Source: Chitinophagaceae bacterium T5-Br10_B2g13 (GTDB lineage Bacteria; Bacteroidota; Rhodothermia; Balneolales; Balneolaceae). From it: 62,448 nt of DNA. This document shows, piece after piece, positions 1 to 8,818 of the stretch. The notes beneath the pieces are model-generated. The model searched no databases. It saw only the letters and a list, made by a program, of their open reading frames with translations, and was not told the DNA's origin. The stretch is from contig LKNA01000009.1 of NCBI GenBank assembly GCA_001564065.1, positions 1 to 62,448 on the forward strand, in the 5' to 3' direction. Both the position numbers and the translations under genes were made by a program. The first letter of the stretch is position 1. Each line of letters begins with the position of its first letter.

Positions 1-73
1 GATTTTTCGTTTCATAAAGGTAAGGGAATTGATTGAAAAAGCCCTTTGTAAACCTCAGTAAAACAAGAGAATT

Positions 74-595
74 ATGAAACGGAAACTCTTCTATCTCCTC
101 GAGCGACTTCAGATCAAACGCAGTGAAAGAATAGCAATCTCTTTCTTAATGATAGTGACAGTTATAACTACGCTTTTATACAGCAGTGCAGACCTGATTT
201 TTCCAAAACCCGAGTTTGACTACTCCGTTTCTGACTCGATTTTTGCTGCCAGAAGCGCACAATTTACAGCAGAAAGGGAAAGAATATTAGAACGCTATAG
301 CCCTGAAATTGATGTCCATTTTGAAAATATTCCGCAAATTGAAGCCGTATTGGATACCGTTCCACCTGATACTGCAAACAATAATACGAAGGTTGATGCA
401 GGTTCGTTAATAAACATCAATAAAGCATCGGCAGAAAAGTTACAGGAATTACCGGGAATTGGCCCGGCTTATGCCTCCAGGATCGTAGAGTGGCGCAATA
501 CTAACGGACCTTTTGTTTCAAAAGATCAATTGATTGAAATTAGGGGAATAGGTGAAAAGAGGTTGGAAACAATACGACCGCTTATAACATTATGA
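74..595 (+). CDS. ComEA-like membrane-anchored helix-hairpin-helix protein
   Basis: 173 residues. A basic N-terminus is followed by one hydrophobic segment (about 21-40), an acidic/polar linker, and a C-terminal helix-hairpin-helix module (about 110-173) with the motif LININKASAEKLQELPGIGP and a second HhH at EIRGIGEKRLETI. This is the ComEA architecture: a membrane anchor presenting a DNA-binding HhH pair outside the inner membrane. In competent bacteria ComEA binds incoming double-stranded DNA; in Bacteroidota many such proteins are unstudied, so a role in DNA uptake is inference. The ATG at 74 fits the N-terminal anchor. The gene precedes porX by 116 bases, so it is probably a separate unit. 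Confidence 0.8.
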   Translation: MKRKLFYLLERLQIKRSERIAISFLMIVTVITTLLYSSADLIFPKPEFDYSVSDSIFAARSAQFTAERERILERYSPEIDVHFENIPQIEAVLDTVPPDTANNNTKVDAGSLININKASAEKLQELPGIGPAYASRIVEWRNTNGPFVSKDQLIEIRGIGEKRLETIRPLITL

Positions 596-711
596 GTGAT
601 TGGTTTAGTTAAAACCTGCAAAATCAGTTTAATTCTTTGCTCAGTTCACGTTCTGCTTTTCTATAACCGTGTGCTTTCACTATTTTTAAGTGAACTTTTT
701 AAAGTATTTAT

Positions 712-2256
712 ATGGCGAATCGAATTTTATGGGCTGATGACGAGATCGATCAGCTCAAAGCACACATTATCTTTTTAGAAAATAAAGGGTTTGATATTAC
801 TCCCGTAACAAATGGCGAGGATGCAGTCTCTTTGATAAAAAGGAAACCGTTTGATATCGTTTTTCTTGATGAACAGATGCCCGGGATGGATGGGCTTGCC
901 ACGCTGGATCAGATTCAGAATATTCAGCCATCTCTTCCTGTAGTGATGATCACCAAGAGTGAGGAGGAGTCGATTATGGAAGATGCGATTGGGAGTAAAA
1001 TTGCTGACTACCTGATCAAGCCTGTTAACCCGAATCAGATTCTGCTTACCGTAAAACGAATTCTGGATAAGCAGAGGATTCAGAATGAAAAGGCAGCGCA
1101 GTCGTACCTCAAAAATTTTAATGAGCTTTCATCACGATTCAGTGAAAATACCGACTGGAAGGGCTGGATAGAAATTTATAAAACGCTGACGCATTGGGAA
1201 ATGAACCTGGAGTCGAGCGACGAAGGGCTGCAACAAGTGTTACAGGATCAGTTTCAGCAGGCAAATCAGGCGTTTGGCCGTTTTTTAAAAATGGAGTACA
1301 AGAGCTGGCTTAAAAACAATGATGACGCCCCTCTGCTGAGCCCTTTTTTGATGAACGAAAAGGTGTTCCCTCGTTTGAGAGATGATGAAAAAGTAGTGTT
1401 TATTCTCATCGACTGTATGCGTTTTGACCAATGGCTGCTTTTTCAAAATATTCTTTCTGAATACTATACCATCGATACCGATTTTTACTACTCCATTCTT
1501 CCTACAGCCACTCCATACTCCAGAAATGCGATATTTTCCGGAATGTACCCCCAGGAGATCAAGCGAAGATACCCGCAGCTGTGGGAGATGGGGCAGGATG
1601 AAACATCTTTGAATCGCCATGAAGAGGAACTGCTGAAAAAGTATCTGCAGCGGAATCATTTTTCAGACCAGGTGAAATATGAAAAAGTGATCGACCCGGA
1701 TGATGGAAACCGTATTGCATCAAAAATTTCGAACTACACGCAATCTCCGTTAACAGCCATTGTATATAATTTTGTGGATACACTGGTTCACAGCCGGTCA
1801 GATTCGGAAGTTCTGAAACAGATTGCTCCGGACGTTCCTGCATTCCGTTCTTTAACTGAGACGTGGTTTCAGCATTCATCACTCTTGAGAATTTTTAAAG
1901 AGCTTGCTGATGAAGATGTTACTGTAGTTGTGACAAGCGATCACGGTTCGGTTCGGGCATTGCGGGATACAAAAGTTTTTGGTGATAAAGATGCAGCCAC
2001 CAATTTGAGATACAAATATGGACGAAATCTAAGAGCTGAAGAGAGCGCTGCAATTTATATAGACAAACCGGAAGAGTATATGTTGCCGGTCGAGCCACCT
2101 GCAAACAGCTATATCATCGCTAAAGAGGATTACTTTTTTGTCTATCCCAATAACTACAATAAGTTTCAAAATCGGTATAGAGACACCTTTCAGCATGGAG
2201 GTGCTTCCATGGAGGAGGTCATTTTACCGATATCTGTGCTGAAATCGAAGAAGTAG
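712..2256 (+). CDS. porX: PorX-type response regulator with PglZ/alkaline-phosphatase-like effector domain
   Basis: 514 residues. The N-terminal receiver domain (about 3-120) keeps the acidic pair D9/D10, phosphoacceptor D53 in [12 protein letters not shown]81 and K103. A helical linker leads to a PglZ/alkaline-phosphatase-fold domain (about 225-510) with [26 protein letters not shown] and VTSDHGS, which carry the expected metal and nucleophile positions. This architecture is that of PorX, which regulates type IX secretion with the kinase PorY and whose PglZ domain is reported to be a phosphodiesterase acting on oligonucleotides. All catalytic-looking residues are present, so it should be active. 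The cognate kinase is not in the window. tsaE follows after 4 bases, implying cotranscription. Confidence 0.9.
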   Translation: MANRILWADDEIDQLKAHIIFLENKGFDITPVTNGEDAVSLIKRKPFDIVFLDEQMPGMDGLATLDQIQNIQPSLPVVMITKSEEESIMEDAIGSKIADYLIKPVNPNQILLTVKRILDKQRIQNEKAAQSYLKNFNELSSRFSENTDWKGWIEIYKTLTHWEMNLESSDEGLQQVLQDQFQQANQAFGRFLKMEYKSWLKNNDDAPLLSPFLMNEKVFPRLRDDEKVVFILIDCMRFDQWLLFQNILSEYYTIDTDFYYSILPTATPYSRNAIFSGMYPQEIKRRYPQLWEMGQDETSLNRHEEELLKKYLQRNHFSDQVKYEKVIDPDDGNRIASKISNYTQSPLTAIVYNFVDTLVHSRSDSEVLKQIAPDVPAFRSLTETWFQHSSLLRIFKELADEDVTVVVTSDHGSVRALRDTKVFGDKDAATNLRYKYGRNLRAEESAAIYIDKPEEYMLPVEPPANSYIIAKEDYFFVYPNNYNKFQNRYRDTFQHGGASMEEVILPISVLKSKK

Positions 2257-2260
2257 ACAG

Positions 2261-2680
2261 ATGGATAAGATAATAAGCCACAGCGAAAAGGATACGTTCC
2301 GGATTGCAAAAGAGTATGCAAAACATACTAAACCAGGCGACGTTATATGCCTCGAAGGTGATTTAGGAGCAGGGAAAACACACTTTACAAAAGGATTTGT
2401 GACAGCATTCGGAATTGAAATGAATGCGGTATCCTCGCCTACCTTTGCATTAATAAACGAATACCGGGGCGATAGAGCCAATATCTATCATTTTGATTGT
2501 TATCGCCTGGAAGATATTAGGGAAGCACTTGAGATTGGCGCAGAAGAATATTTTTATGGAGACGGAATTTGTATTATTGAATGGCCCGAACGAATACGGG
2601 AAATTTTACCTTCAAACTCCAAAACCGTAACTATTACCCCAAAAGGACCATCAGAAAGGGAAATACGATTTAACCCATGA
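2261..2680 (+). CDS. tsaE: tRNA threonylcarbamoyladenosine biosynthesis ATPase TsaE
   Basis: 139 residues, normal for TsaE. Walker A is visible as GDLGAGKTHFTKGF (about 33-46), followed by the family SSPTFALINEY segment and the C-terminal IIEWPERI motif. TsaE is the cytoplasmic ATPase that drives the TsaB-TsaD complex during t6A modification of ANN-decoding tRNAs. TsaD is encoded about 26 kb away in this window; TsaB and TsaC are not seen. The gene starts 4 bases after porX and its stop overlaps the next small gene by 4 bases (ATGA), so porX-tsaE-small protein looks like one transcript. Confidence 0.95.
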   Translation: MDKIISHSEKDTFRIAKEYAKHTKPGDVICLEGDLGAGKTHFTKGFVTAFGIEMNAVSSPTFALINEYRGDRANIYHFDCYRLEDIREALEIGAEEYFYGDGICIIEWPERIREILPSNSKTVTITPKGPSEREIRFNP

Positions 2681-2961
2681 GTACCAAAAATCGGCGGCTA
2701 TCATATCGGCTCGATCTGCTTCCGGTGATCTATCCGTATCACCGGCGGGCAATCAACCCTATTCATTTGGGTGATCTGGTGTACTATGGCCCTTCTCCTG
2801 AATATTACGGAATCGGCGAAGTAGTAAGCGCTGAAGATAATTACTGCGTGGTGGACTTCAGAGGTACTGGCTTGTTAGGAATTCAAAAAGATGTGTTTCA
2901 AAACAAATATTTGATTCCCATCCACAAGCTCAATTTAAGCCACTTGCTCAAATCAACCTGA
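2677..2961 (+). CDS. small uncharacterised protein with SH3/Tudor-like barrel
   Basis: 94 residues, start codon overlapping the tsaE stop (ATGA), which supports it being real. No signal peptide or membrane segment. The middle (about 32-84) has alternating beta strands around GDLVYYGPSPEYYGIGEVV and a YCVVDFRG-GLLGI segment. This resembles small SH3, KOW or Tudor-like barrels such as the C-terminal domain of UvrD/PcrA, but the match is by pattern only. The N-terminus is rich in R/K/Y and could bind nucleic acid. Function unknown; position suggests a partner of PorX or of tRNA modification. Its 3' end overlaps the convergent symporter gene by 9 bases. Confidence 0.7.
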   Translation: MSTKNRRLSYRLDLLPVIYPYHRRAINPIHLGDLVYYGPSPEYYGIGEVVSAEDNYCVVDFRGTGLLGIQKDVFQNKYLIPIHKLNLSHLLKST

Positions 2962-4362
2962 ATGCTCATTCTGATCACCATCTCTGCCAACCAGCCAGAT
3001 CAGAATAGCGACTGCCAGTCCCGGATAGAAAGGCTCTACTCCATAGAACGCATATCCAACAGATTGATCGGGTACCATTGTCCCCATAATGAGCCATATA
3101 AATGATACTGCAGAAGCCCCAATGATGGTGCCAATAACGAAGGTATCTTTCAATTTAAATGGCTGAAGATAGATACCAAGAACCGGAATCAGTAGACCGG
3201 GGATAAATACAGAACCGATTACATACCACAAATCGATCACGCTTGGATAGATGATGATCAGCAAAATTCCAAGTATTGCAGAGATCAGGATTCCGATTCT
3301 GGTGAGCAGGTTAGGATTAGTTTTCGGGAAATATTTAACCAGGAAATCACGCCCAAGAGTTTGCCCTGAAATAAAGAGATAGCTGTCTAGTGTAGACATA
3401 ATGGTAGCCAGCAAAGAGACAAAGAAGAGTCCCTTTAAACCGATAGGAAGAATTTGGTCGGCCAGCATTGGGTATGCGAGCACAGGTTGTTCCAGCCCTG
3501 CTCCAAGTATGGCGAAGGCGTAAAGTCCGGCGAATGCGGTTAAAAAGTCGAACCCAATCCAGAAAAGGATAGATACAAATATTCCTTTTCGAGCCGTTTC
3601 GGGTGATTCAGCTGCAGCAGCCCGCTGGTGGAAACTTGGATCTACAAATGTCCAGAGAGCAATAAAAAACCAAACAAGAATATATTGGATGGTGTTGCCT
3701 CCGGTAATGTCGAAATGGATATCCGTAACCGCTTCAGACAGGTTGCCGAATCCTCCAAATGTGCCAACTGCAAACAGAAGCAGGATAATGAATCCCGAAA
3801 ACATTAGAATAACTTGCAGAATGTCGGTGCGGATCACTGCCCCAAAACCACCGATAGTGATATAAAGAACAGAGAAAAGAGCTACCAGCGAGGCATAAAA
3901 GAGAAACGGAGCTTCACCTCCCGACAGGAATTGAAAAAGCAATCCAAGCATTAAAATGTATGGCGCTGGACTAACCAGGATAAAGATTGGCAGAGCGCTT
4001 AAACGGCCGGCTTTCTCGTTATATCGGTTTGCGATCGCTTCCGGAATGGTGAGGGCTTTGTTCAGGCGAATCTTACCGGCAAGGAAAATGGCAAACAGAG
4101 CAGAAAAGATGTAAAAAGGTGCTCCAAGAATGAGCCATTGAGAAATTCCATACTGGTAACTCCATTCACCGACACCTAAAATTCCTCCATACCAGGTGGA
4201 TACTAAAGTGGCAACAAAAGCAGGGAGGGTCACTTTTCTGCCGCTAAGCAAAAACTCCTCCTCATTGTCGGAAGACCATCCTTTTTTCCAGCTAAGCCAG
4301 ATCAGAAATACAAAGTAACTTGCAACGAGTAACCAGTCGAGTACAGAAAATGTGGATTCCAC
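2953..4362 (-). CDS. sodium:solute symporter family protein, coupled to thiN
   Basis: 469 residues, about 13 hydrophobic segments, with the SSS-family N-terminal pattern LDWLLVASYFVFLIWLSW and the conserved GRKVTLPAFVATLVSTWYGG core followed by YQYGISQW. SSS proteins use a Na+ gradient to import sugars, amino acids, vitamins or nucleosides; substrate cannot be read from sequence. The start is GTG at 4360-4362, sharing its last base with the stop codon of thiN (TAGTG), so translation is probably coupled. That makes thiamine or a precursor a reasonable candidate substrate (inference). It converges on the small plus-strand gene with a 9-base overlap. Confidence 0.88.
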   Translation of the reverse strand: MESTFSVLDWLLVASYFVFLIWLSWKKGWSSDNEEEFLLSGRKVTLPAFVATLVSTWYGGILGVGEWSYQYGISQWLILGAPFYIFSALFAIFLAGKIRLNKALTIPEAIANRYNEKAGRLSALPIFILVSPAPYILMLGLLFQFLSGGEAPFLFYASLVALFSVLYITIGGFGAVIRTDILQVILMFSGFIILLLFAVGTFGGFGNLSEAVTDIHFDITGGNTIQYILVWFFIALWTFVDPSFHQRAAAAESPETARKGIFVSILFWIGFDFLTAFAGLYAFAILGAGLEQPVLAYPMLADQILPIGLKGLFFVSLLATIMSTLDSYLFISGQTLGRDFLVKYFPKTNPNLLTRIGILISAILGILLIIIYPSVIDLWYVIGSVFIPGLLIPVLGIYLQPFKLKDTFVIGTIIGASAVSFIWLIMGTMVPDQSVGYAFYGVEPFYPGLAVAILIWLVGRDGDQNEHSG

Positions 4363-4988
4363 TACCTGTCAGTTTTGTGATTAATGAAGATGAGAAGGTC
4401 TCCCTTTTTATGCACAATTTCGATCTTTTTTTCGATGGTCAGATTAGAACTGCCGTCTTGAATGCCATTTTCGAGTGCACCGTTGGATAAGGAGTATTTT
4501 AAGCCGCATGTTGTAATGCCTTCCACTCTACCCGAAAGCGGGAACAGTGAAACGGTTGTGTGGAGAGGCAGCTCGGTGTTGTACTGTTCCGGCAGCAGAA
4601 AAACGACTGAGTACTTATCTTTAAATACGAGTGATTTGAATTGATTGTTAAACTGCTTTAGTACGGAGAGATTTTTCAGAGTGTGATCCAGCCGTTTTCC
4701 TGTAGCTCCAAACACAAGGATATCTTTACCTTCTCGTTTGTAAGCGTAAGCCAGCGCTTTTTCGAGATCGTTTGTTTCCTGGTCAGGGTCGTGAATTACG
4801 GTTCCTTCTTCGTTTCCGGTTTCAGAATAGCTGTCCAGATCACCAATGATAACATCAGGTTTAAATCCCATACTTTCAGCAATAAATGCGCCGCCATCTG
4901 CAGCGATAAACAGGTCTGAATGTTTGAGGGCCTCTTTTAGTTGTTCAGGCCTTGGGGGATTGCCGTCACATAAGATTACAACTTGCAT
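4362..4988 (-). CDS. thiN: thiamine diphosphokinase
   Basis: 208 residues from the ATG at 4988; a TTG start at 5009 would add seven residues but has no supporting signal. The sequence shows the family landmarks ILCDGNPP, AADGGA, DVIIGDLDS and the acidic DQETNDLEKAL stretch, followed by ATGKRLDHTLKNL; these form the ATP/thiamine site. The enzyme transfers pyrophosphate from ATP to thiamine, giving the cofactor TPP in the cytoplasm. It is the first gene of a two-gene minus-strand unit with the downstream symporter. No TPP-riboswitch-like fold was recognised in the 123 bases upstream. Confidence 0.92.
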   Translation of the reverse strand: MQVVILCDGNPPRPEQLKEALKHSDLFIAADGGAFIAESMGFKPDVIIGDLDSYSETGNEEGTVIHDPDQETNDLEKALAYAYKREGKDILVFGATGKRLDHTLKNLSVLKQFNNQFKSLVFKDKYSVVFLLPEQYNTELPLHTTVSLFPLSGRVEGITTCGLKYSLSNGALENGIQDGSSNLTIEKKIEIVHKKGDLLIFINHKTDR

Positions 4989-5111
4989 CAGTTTAATGAT
5001 TCTCGACAATTAAAGTTTAATTTGACGTTTTACCTCATTTACGCCTACGTTTACATCTTTTCAAAAATTGAGTGAAAAGCCGTTTTAAAATCAGGTTCAG
5101 GATAAAGAATT

Positions 5112-6086
5112 ATGTTTAAAGAATTCATCAAAAAGATAAAAAATTACAAGCGAATTGGAGTAGTATCACACATTCGTCCCGATGGCGACTGTATCGGCTC
5201 ACAAGTTGGGCTCTGCCTGTGGTTAAAAAAGAATGGGTTTGATGTTCAGGCTTTTAACGATGACGATGTACCCTTAAATTTGGAGTGGCTCTCAAATTAT
5301 TTTCCAATTCAGAAATTTGATTTAGAGAAAGTAAAGGAGTGTGATTTGGTGATTTTGGTTGATGGAAACGCACTACACAGATTTTCTCATTCAGATAGCT
5401 GGTCGAAATCGATTGAAGCCCCATTTTGGATGGTGGATCACCATCCGGATCCCAATGATGAGTTCGACCTCCAGATTTCGGTGCCCGGAGCATCGTCTAC
5501 GTGTGAATTGATTTATAATCTTTATAAGGAACATAACATTGAGCATCTGGATGCTGATGCGGCAAAAGCGCTCTACACGGGTATTATAACGGATACAGGT
5601 TCCTTGCAATTCGATAGTGTAACTCCCGAAACTCTTGAAGCTGTAGCTGATATATTGAGACGTGGAGATTTTAAGCCCAACATTGTTGCAGAACAGGTTT
5701 TTTCAACAAAAACGGAAGCACAATATAAATTACTGAGTGAGGCGCTTGGGACGATTAAGTTGTATGAGAGCAATCAGATTGCGTTGATGTACGTTACGCA
5801 AGAGATGCTCGAAAAAACCGGAACAACAAACAGCGATACAGAGGGTTTTGTAAGTTATCCCCTCAGTATTGCCGGTGTGAAAGCGGCTATTTTAATGAAA
5901 GATTTAGCAGAAGATGGCGTTAAGATGAGTCTGAGATCCAGAAGCGATGTAGACGTGAACCAATGGGCTCGCGAGCTAGATGGCGGAGGACATAAAAAAG
6001 CCGCCGGTGCATGGCATACCGGTCCGCTTGAGAAAACCATAGAAGATGTAATAGCAATTGGCAGAAAACAGCTTAAATCTGATTGA
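5112..6086 (+). CDS. nrnA: DHH-family oligoribonuclease/pAp phosphatase NrnA
   Basis: 324 residues, usual for NrnA. DHH-domain motifs are intact: SHIRPDGDCIGS (H20, D24, D26), ILVDG (D84), VDHHPDPN (109-116) and ITDTGSLQF; the DHHA1 domain ends with GGGHKKAAG (about 291-299). The protein degrades 2-5-mer RNA (nanoRNA) to mononucleotides and often also dephosphorylates pAp. The ATG follows 123 bases of divergent spacer from thiN. Its TGA overlaps the TTG start of the next gene, so nrnA and htrA are translationally coupled. Confidence 0.93.
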   Translation: MFKEFIKKIKNYKRIGVVSHIRPDGDCIGSQVGLCLWLKKNGFDVQAFNDDDVPLNLEWLSNYFPIQKFDLEKVKECDLVILVDGNALHRFSHSDSWSKSIEAPFWMVDHHPDPNDEFDLQISVPGASSTCELIYNLYKEHNIEHLDADAAKALYTGIITDTGSLQFDSVTPETLEAVADILRRGDFKPNIVAEQVFSTKTEAQYKLLSEALGTIKLYESNQIALMYVTQEMLEKTGTTNSDTEGFVSYPLSIAGVKAAILMKDLAEDGVKMSLRSRSDVDVNQWARELDGGGHKKAAGAWHTGPLEKTIEDVIAIGRKQLKSD

Positions 6087-7342
6087 AAAAGTTTTTAACA
6101 CATATCATTTTGTTCACTTTAGCTCTGTTTTTGGCATCATGTCAATCGCAAGGCGAGCATGATGATGCGGCATCTTCCATCGATAGTGAGCAGCTTACAG
6201 AAAGCGCACCATTCTCAGCGGCTTATGTTCAAAATTCAGATACGGACAATAGCGTTGCCGTTAATTCGCTGTCAGGTTCAGAAGATACGGGTAATAGAAT
6301 TGAGTCGAGCCGAATTAATGCGATTACGCGGGCTGTAGAGAAAGGCAGTGAGGCCGTTGTAAGTATTATGGCTACAGAGCCAATCCGCCGGCAAGATACA
6401 CCCAGAGATGAGTTTTTCCGGTTCTTTTTTGGTGATCAACTCCCAAGAGAAAATACCAGTATGGGCTCCGGTTTTATTATCAGCGAAGATGGTTTGGTTG
6501 TGACAAACCAGCATGTTGTGGGCACTAATCCATCTGAAATTATGATCTCAACGGGGGATGGATCTACCTTTGAAGCCGACCTTATTGGATATGATGAACT
6601 TACCGATATCGCTCTGATCAGAATAAAGTCTGATCAGACATTCCCATATTTAAACTTCACGGATTCTGACAGTGTAATTGTGGGGGAGTGGTCGATTGCC
6701 CTGGGTAATCCATTCGGGCTTTTTGACGATGGTCAGCCATCAGTAACTGTAGGTGTTGTGAGTGCGAAGAATCGTGATTTTCGGGCTAATCCGAATAATC
6801 CGCGTGTTTTTATCGATATGATTCAGACGGATGCAGCAATTAACCGGGGAAATTCCGGCGGACCTCTTCTGAATAGCAACGGAGAGGTAATTGGTATGAA
6901 CACATTTATCTACACCGGTGGGACAAGTGCGGGGTTTGTGGGACTGAGCTTTGCGATTCCAAGCAACCGTATCGAAAAAATAATTTCACAGCTGCTTACC
7001 AGCGGTGTAGTAATGCTCGACTACGACCCCGGCATGGAGTTCACATCTATGACTGAACAGCTCATTTATCGATACCGTCTGCCATACGTTCAGGGCTTGC
7101 TGGTTACCAGTGTAAATAGGAACGGCCCTGCTTTTGAGTGTGGAATTCTTCCGGGCGATGTGATTGTACGTATCGGTGATGAACGGGTGATGAGTGAAAT
7201 GCACGCCTGGGCACTTTTGCGTGATTATGATGTTGGGGATGATATGCACGTAGAATTGATTAGAGATGGAGATTTATATCAAACTGAGATGAAGCTTCGC
7301 CAAAAAGTGAAAGACACTTCTTCAAACCCTGCCAATAATTAA
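6083..7342 (+). CDS. HtrA/DegP-like serine protease, lipoprotein
   Basis: 419 residues. The TTG start at 6083 is favoured because it yields a clean lipoprotein signal peptide ending LASC (Cys20) and forms a TTGA overlap with nrnA. After a low-complexity acidic linker comes a trypsin-like domain (about 85-310) with the full triad: H144 in VVTNQHVV, D175 in DELTDIALI and S258 in NRGNSGGPL. One C-terminal PDZ domain (about 330-410) contains GILPGDVIVRIGDE. The family degrades or refolds misfolded envelope proteins. Only one PDZ is present, so it resembles DegS/HtrA short forms rather than DegP with two PDZs. Lipid anchoring suggests periplasmic membrane location. Confidence 0.9.
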   Translation: MKKFLTHIILFTLALFLASCQSQGEHDDAASSIDSEQLTESAPFSAAYVQNSDTDNSVAVNSLSGSEDTGNRIESSRINAITRAVEKGSEAVVSIMATEPIRRQDTPRDEFFRFFFGDQLPRENTSMGSGFIISEDGLVVTNQHVVGTNPSEIMISTGDGSTFEADLIGYDELTDIALIRIKSDQTFPYLNFTDSDSVIVGEWSIALGNPFGLFDDGQPSVTVGVVSAKNRDFRANPNNPRVFIDMIQTDAAINRGNSGGPLLNSNGEVIGMNTFIYTGGTSAGFVGLSFAIPSNRIEKIISQLLTSGVVMLDYDPGMEFTSMTEQLIYRYRLPYVQGLLVTSVNRNGPAFECGILPGDVIVRIGDERVMSEMHAWALLRDYDVGDDMHVELIRDGDLYQTEMKLRQKVKDTSSNPANN

Positions 7343-7390
7343 GTCACGATTTTAAAAATCGCTTTACTGAATACAAACAGAGATTTTTTG

Positions 7391-7398
7391 TATTTTTG
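7391..7398 (+). promoter_or_regulatory. candidate -7 box (TATTTTTG) for the pseudouridine synthase gene
   Basis: The octamer TATTTTTG matches the Bacteroidota -7 consensus TAnnTTTG exactly and ends only 5 bases before the ATG at 7404. A transcript from this box would have an almost absent leader. The matching -33 element is weak (CTTTAC around 7362), so this is a pattern match only. Confidence 0.4.
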
Positions 7399-7403
7399 CC
7401 CGC

Positions 7404-8408
7404 ATGCTAGTAGAAAGAGAAAATCCGAACAGAACCGAATACCTGCTCAATGTACCTGAGGGGCAGCATACCGATATTCGACTGGATAAATACATCACGT
7501 CATTTGTTCAGAACGCTTCCCGAAATAAAGTACAACAAGCAATCAAAGATGGTCATGTGCTGGTGAATGGTAAGCTTGAGAAGTCTTCCTATATCATGCA
7601 GCCGGGTGATAAAATTGAGATCAGCCTCCCCAAACCTCCATCTCCCGAGGCTAAACCGGAAGATATACCGATCAACATTGTTTATGAAGACGACCATCTG
7701 ATTGTGGTTAACAAAGAAGCAGGAATGGTTGTTCACCCGGCATATGGAAACTGGTCGGGTACCATGGTCAATGGGTTGCTCTATCATGCTGACAGCTTGT
7801 CGAAAGATGATGAAGAGACCGTTAGGCCCGGAATTGTACATCGCCTGGATAAAAATACCAGTGGACTTCTTGTTGTAGCGAAGAATGAAGTGGCTCATAA
7901 AAAGCTTTCTGAGCAGTTTGCTGAGAAAAGTGTAGAGCGCACATACTGGGCAATTGCGTGGGGGAATCCGCCGGACAGCGGTACGATTGAAGGAAATGTT
8001 GGCCGGTCGCCCCGCGACAGAAAAGTTATGACCGTGCTAAAGGAGAAGAAAGGAAAGAGCGCCATAACCCACTTTGAAACGATTGAACGGTTTGACCATT
8101 TGGCACTCCTTAAAATTAACCTGGAGACAGGAAGAACACACCAGATCCGTGTTCACATGCAGCACGAGAATTATTATGTTTTCGGTGACCCTACGTATGG
8201 CGGCAACTCGGTGCGTTACGGACCGAATACCGGTTCAAGAAAAGCGATGTTTAACAACCTTTTTGCCAAACTGGAACGGCAAGCACTTCATGCAAAAACA
8301 CTAGGGTTTATTCACCCCGAAACGGACGAGTATGTGGAGTTTGATTCTGAGCTGCCTGAAGACTTTCAGTTTGTGCTGGACACTTTACGAACAAATTGTA
8401 AACCATAG
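7404..8408 (+). CDS. RluA-family 23S rRNA/tRNA pseudouridine synthase (RluD-like)
   Basis: 334 residues: an N-terminal S4 RNA-binding domain (about 22-80), then the catalytic domain with GMVVHPAYGN, the RluA signature GIVHRLDKNTSGLLVVAKN (catalytic D149), RTHQIRVHM and DPTYGG. It isomerises uridine to pseudouridine in structured RNA. The S4 domain and length fit RluD (helix 69 of 23S rRNA) best, but RluA-family members are hard to tell apart without alignment. The ATG at 7404 lies just after a perfect -7 promoter box. gldC follows after 6 bases. Confidence 0.9.
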   Translation: MLVERENPNRTEYLLNVPEGQHTDIRLDKYITSFVQNASRNKVQQAIKDGHVLVNGKLEKSSYIMQPGDKIEISLPKPPSPEAKPEDIPINIVYEDDHLIVVNKEAGMVVHPAYGNWSGTMVNGLLYHADSLSKDDEETVRPGIVHRLDKNTSGLLVVAKNEVAHKKLSEQFAEKSVERTYWAIAWGNPPDSGTIEGNVGRSPRDRKVMTVLKEKKGKSAITHFETIERFDHLALLKINLETGRTHQIRVHMQHENYYVFGDPTYGGNSVRYGPNTGSRKAMFNNLFAKLERQALHAKTLGFIHPETDEYVEFDSELPEDFQFVLDTLRTNCKP

Positions 8409-8414
8409 ATTTAT

Positions 8415-8750
8415 ATGTCTGATAAAAACAAGAAAATTGATATTGAAGTAGAACTTGACGAAAAAAATATCCCTGAAAATATCCGGTGGAGCGCAACCGA
8501 TTTACAAGGTTATGATGAGGCCAACTGCCGCGCCATGATTCTTTCAATGTGGGATCATCAGCGAAAAGATACCCTCAGGCTCGACCTGTGGACAAAAGAT
8601 ATGACTGTGGATGAGATGAAGATTTTTTTTCATCAAACTTTGGTAACGATGGCCGATACACTCGAAAAATCGATCAATGATCCTCGAATAAGTGGTGATA
8701 TGCGCGACTTTTGTGCCTACTTTGCCGAAAAGATGGAAATCTCTGAATAA
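8415..8750 (+). CDS. gldC: gliding motility protein GldC
   Basis: 111 residues, matching GldC in length and pattern: an N-terminal KIDIEVELDEKNIPENIRW segment, a central ATDLQG and AMILSMWD, then a C-terminal helix ending FCAYFAEKMEISE. GldC was described as a cytoplasmic or peripheral accessory factor for gliding in Flavobacterium; its biochemistry is not known. In flavobacteria it neighbours gldB; here it sits between a pseudouridine synthase gene (6-base gap) and accA, and no gldB is visible. With porX in the same window it supports the presence of type IX secretion or gliding. Confidence 0.85.
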   Translation: MSDKNKKIDIEVELDEKNIPENIRWSATDLQGYDEANCRAMILSMWDHQRKDTLRLDLWTKDMTVDEMKIFFHQTLVTMADTLEKSINDPRISGDMRDFCAYFAEKMEISE

Positions 8751-8818
8751 GAAAAGTGTTATAACAGGCAGTAGAATTGTTATTATATTAGCACTCTGAT
8801 TAAAACAAATTGATAGTT

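Noticed and set aside
1-61. Possible C-terminal end of an upstream gene (frame 1 to a TGA at 34-36, or frame 2 to a TAA at 59-61)
   Set aside because: Only 11-19 codons are visible, both frames are plausible and neither gives a recognisable motif.
596-778. Short plus-strand open frame between the HhH gene and porX
   Set aside because: It overlaps the porX start in another frame and has a non-protein-like composition.
5057-5079. CTTTTCA/TGAAAAG inverted repeat between thiN and nrnA
   Set aside because: AT-rich 7-bp arms in an AT-rich spacer; no T tract and no known operator.
7347-7361. Palindrome CGATTTTAAAAATCG after htrA as terminator
   Set aside because: The loop is a single base and no T tract follows, so a stable terminator hairpin is not expected.
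8788-8796. TTAGCACTC, the left half of a CIRCE heat-shock operator, before accA
   Set aside because: The second half GAGTGCTAA is absent and accA is not a heat-shock gene; chance match.
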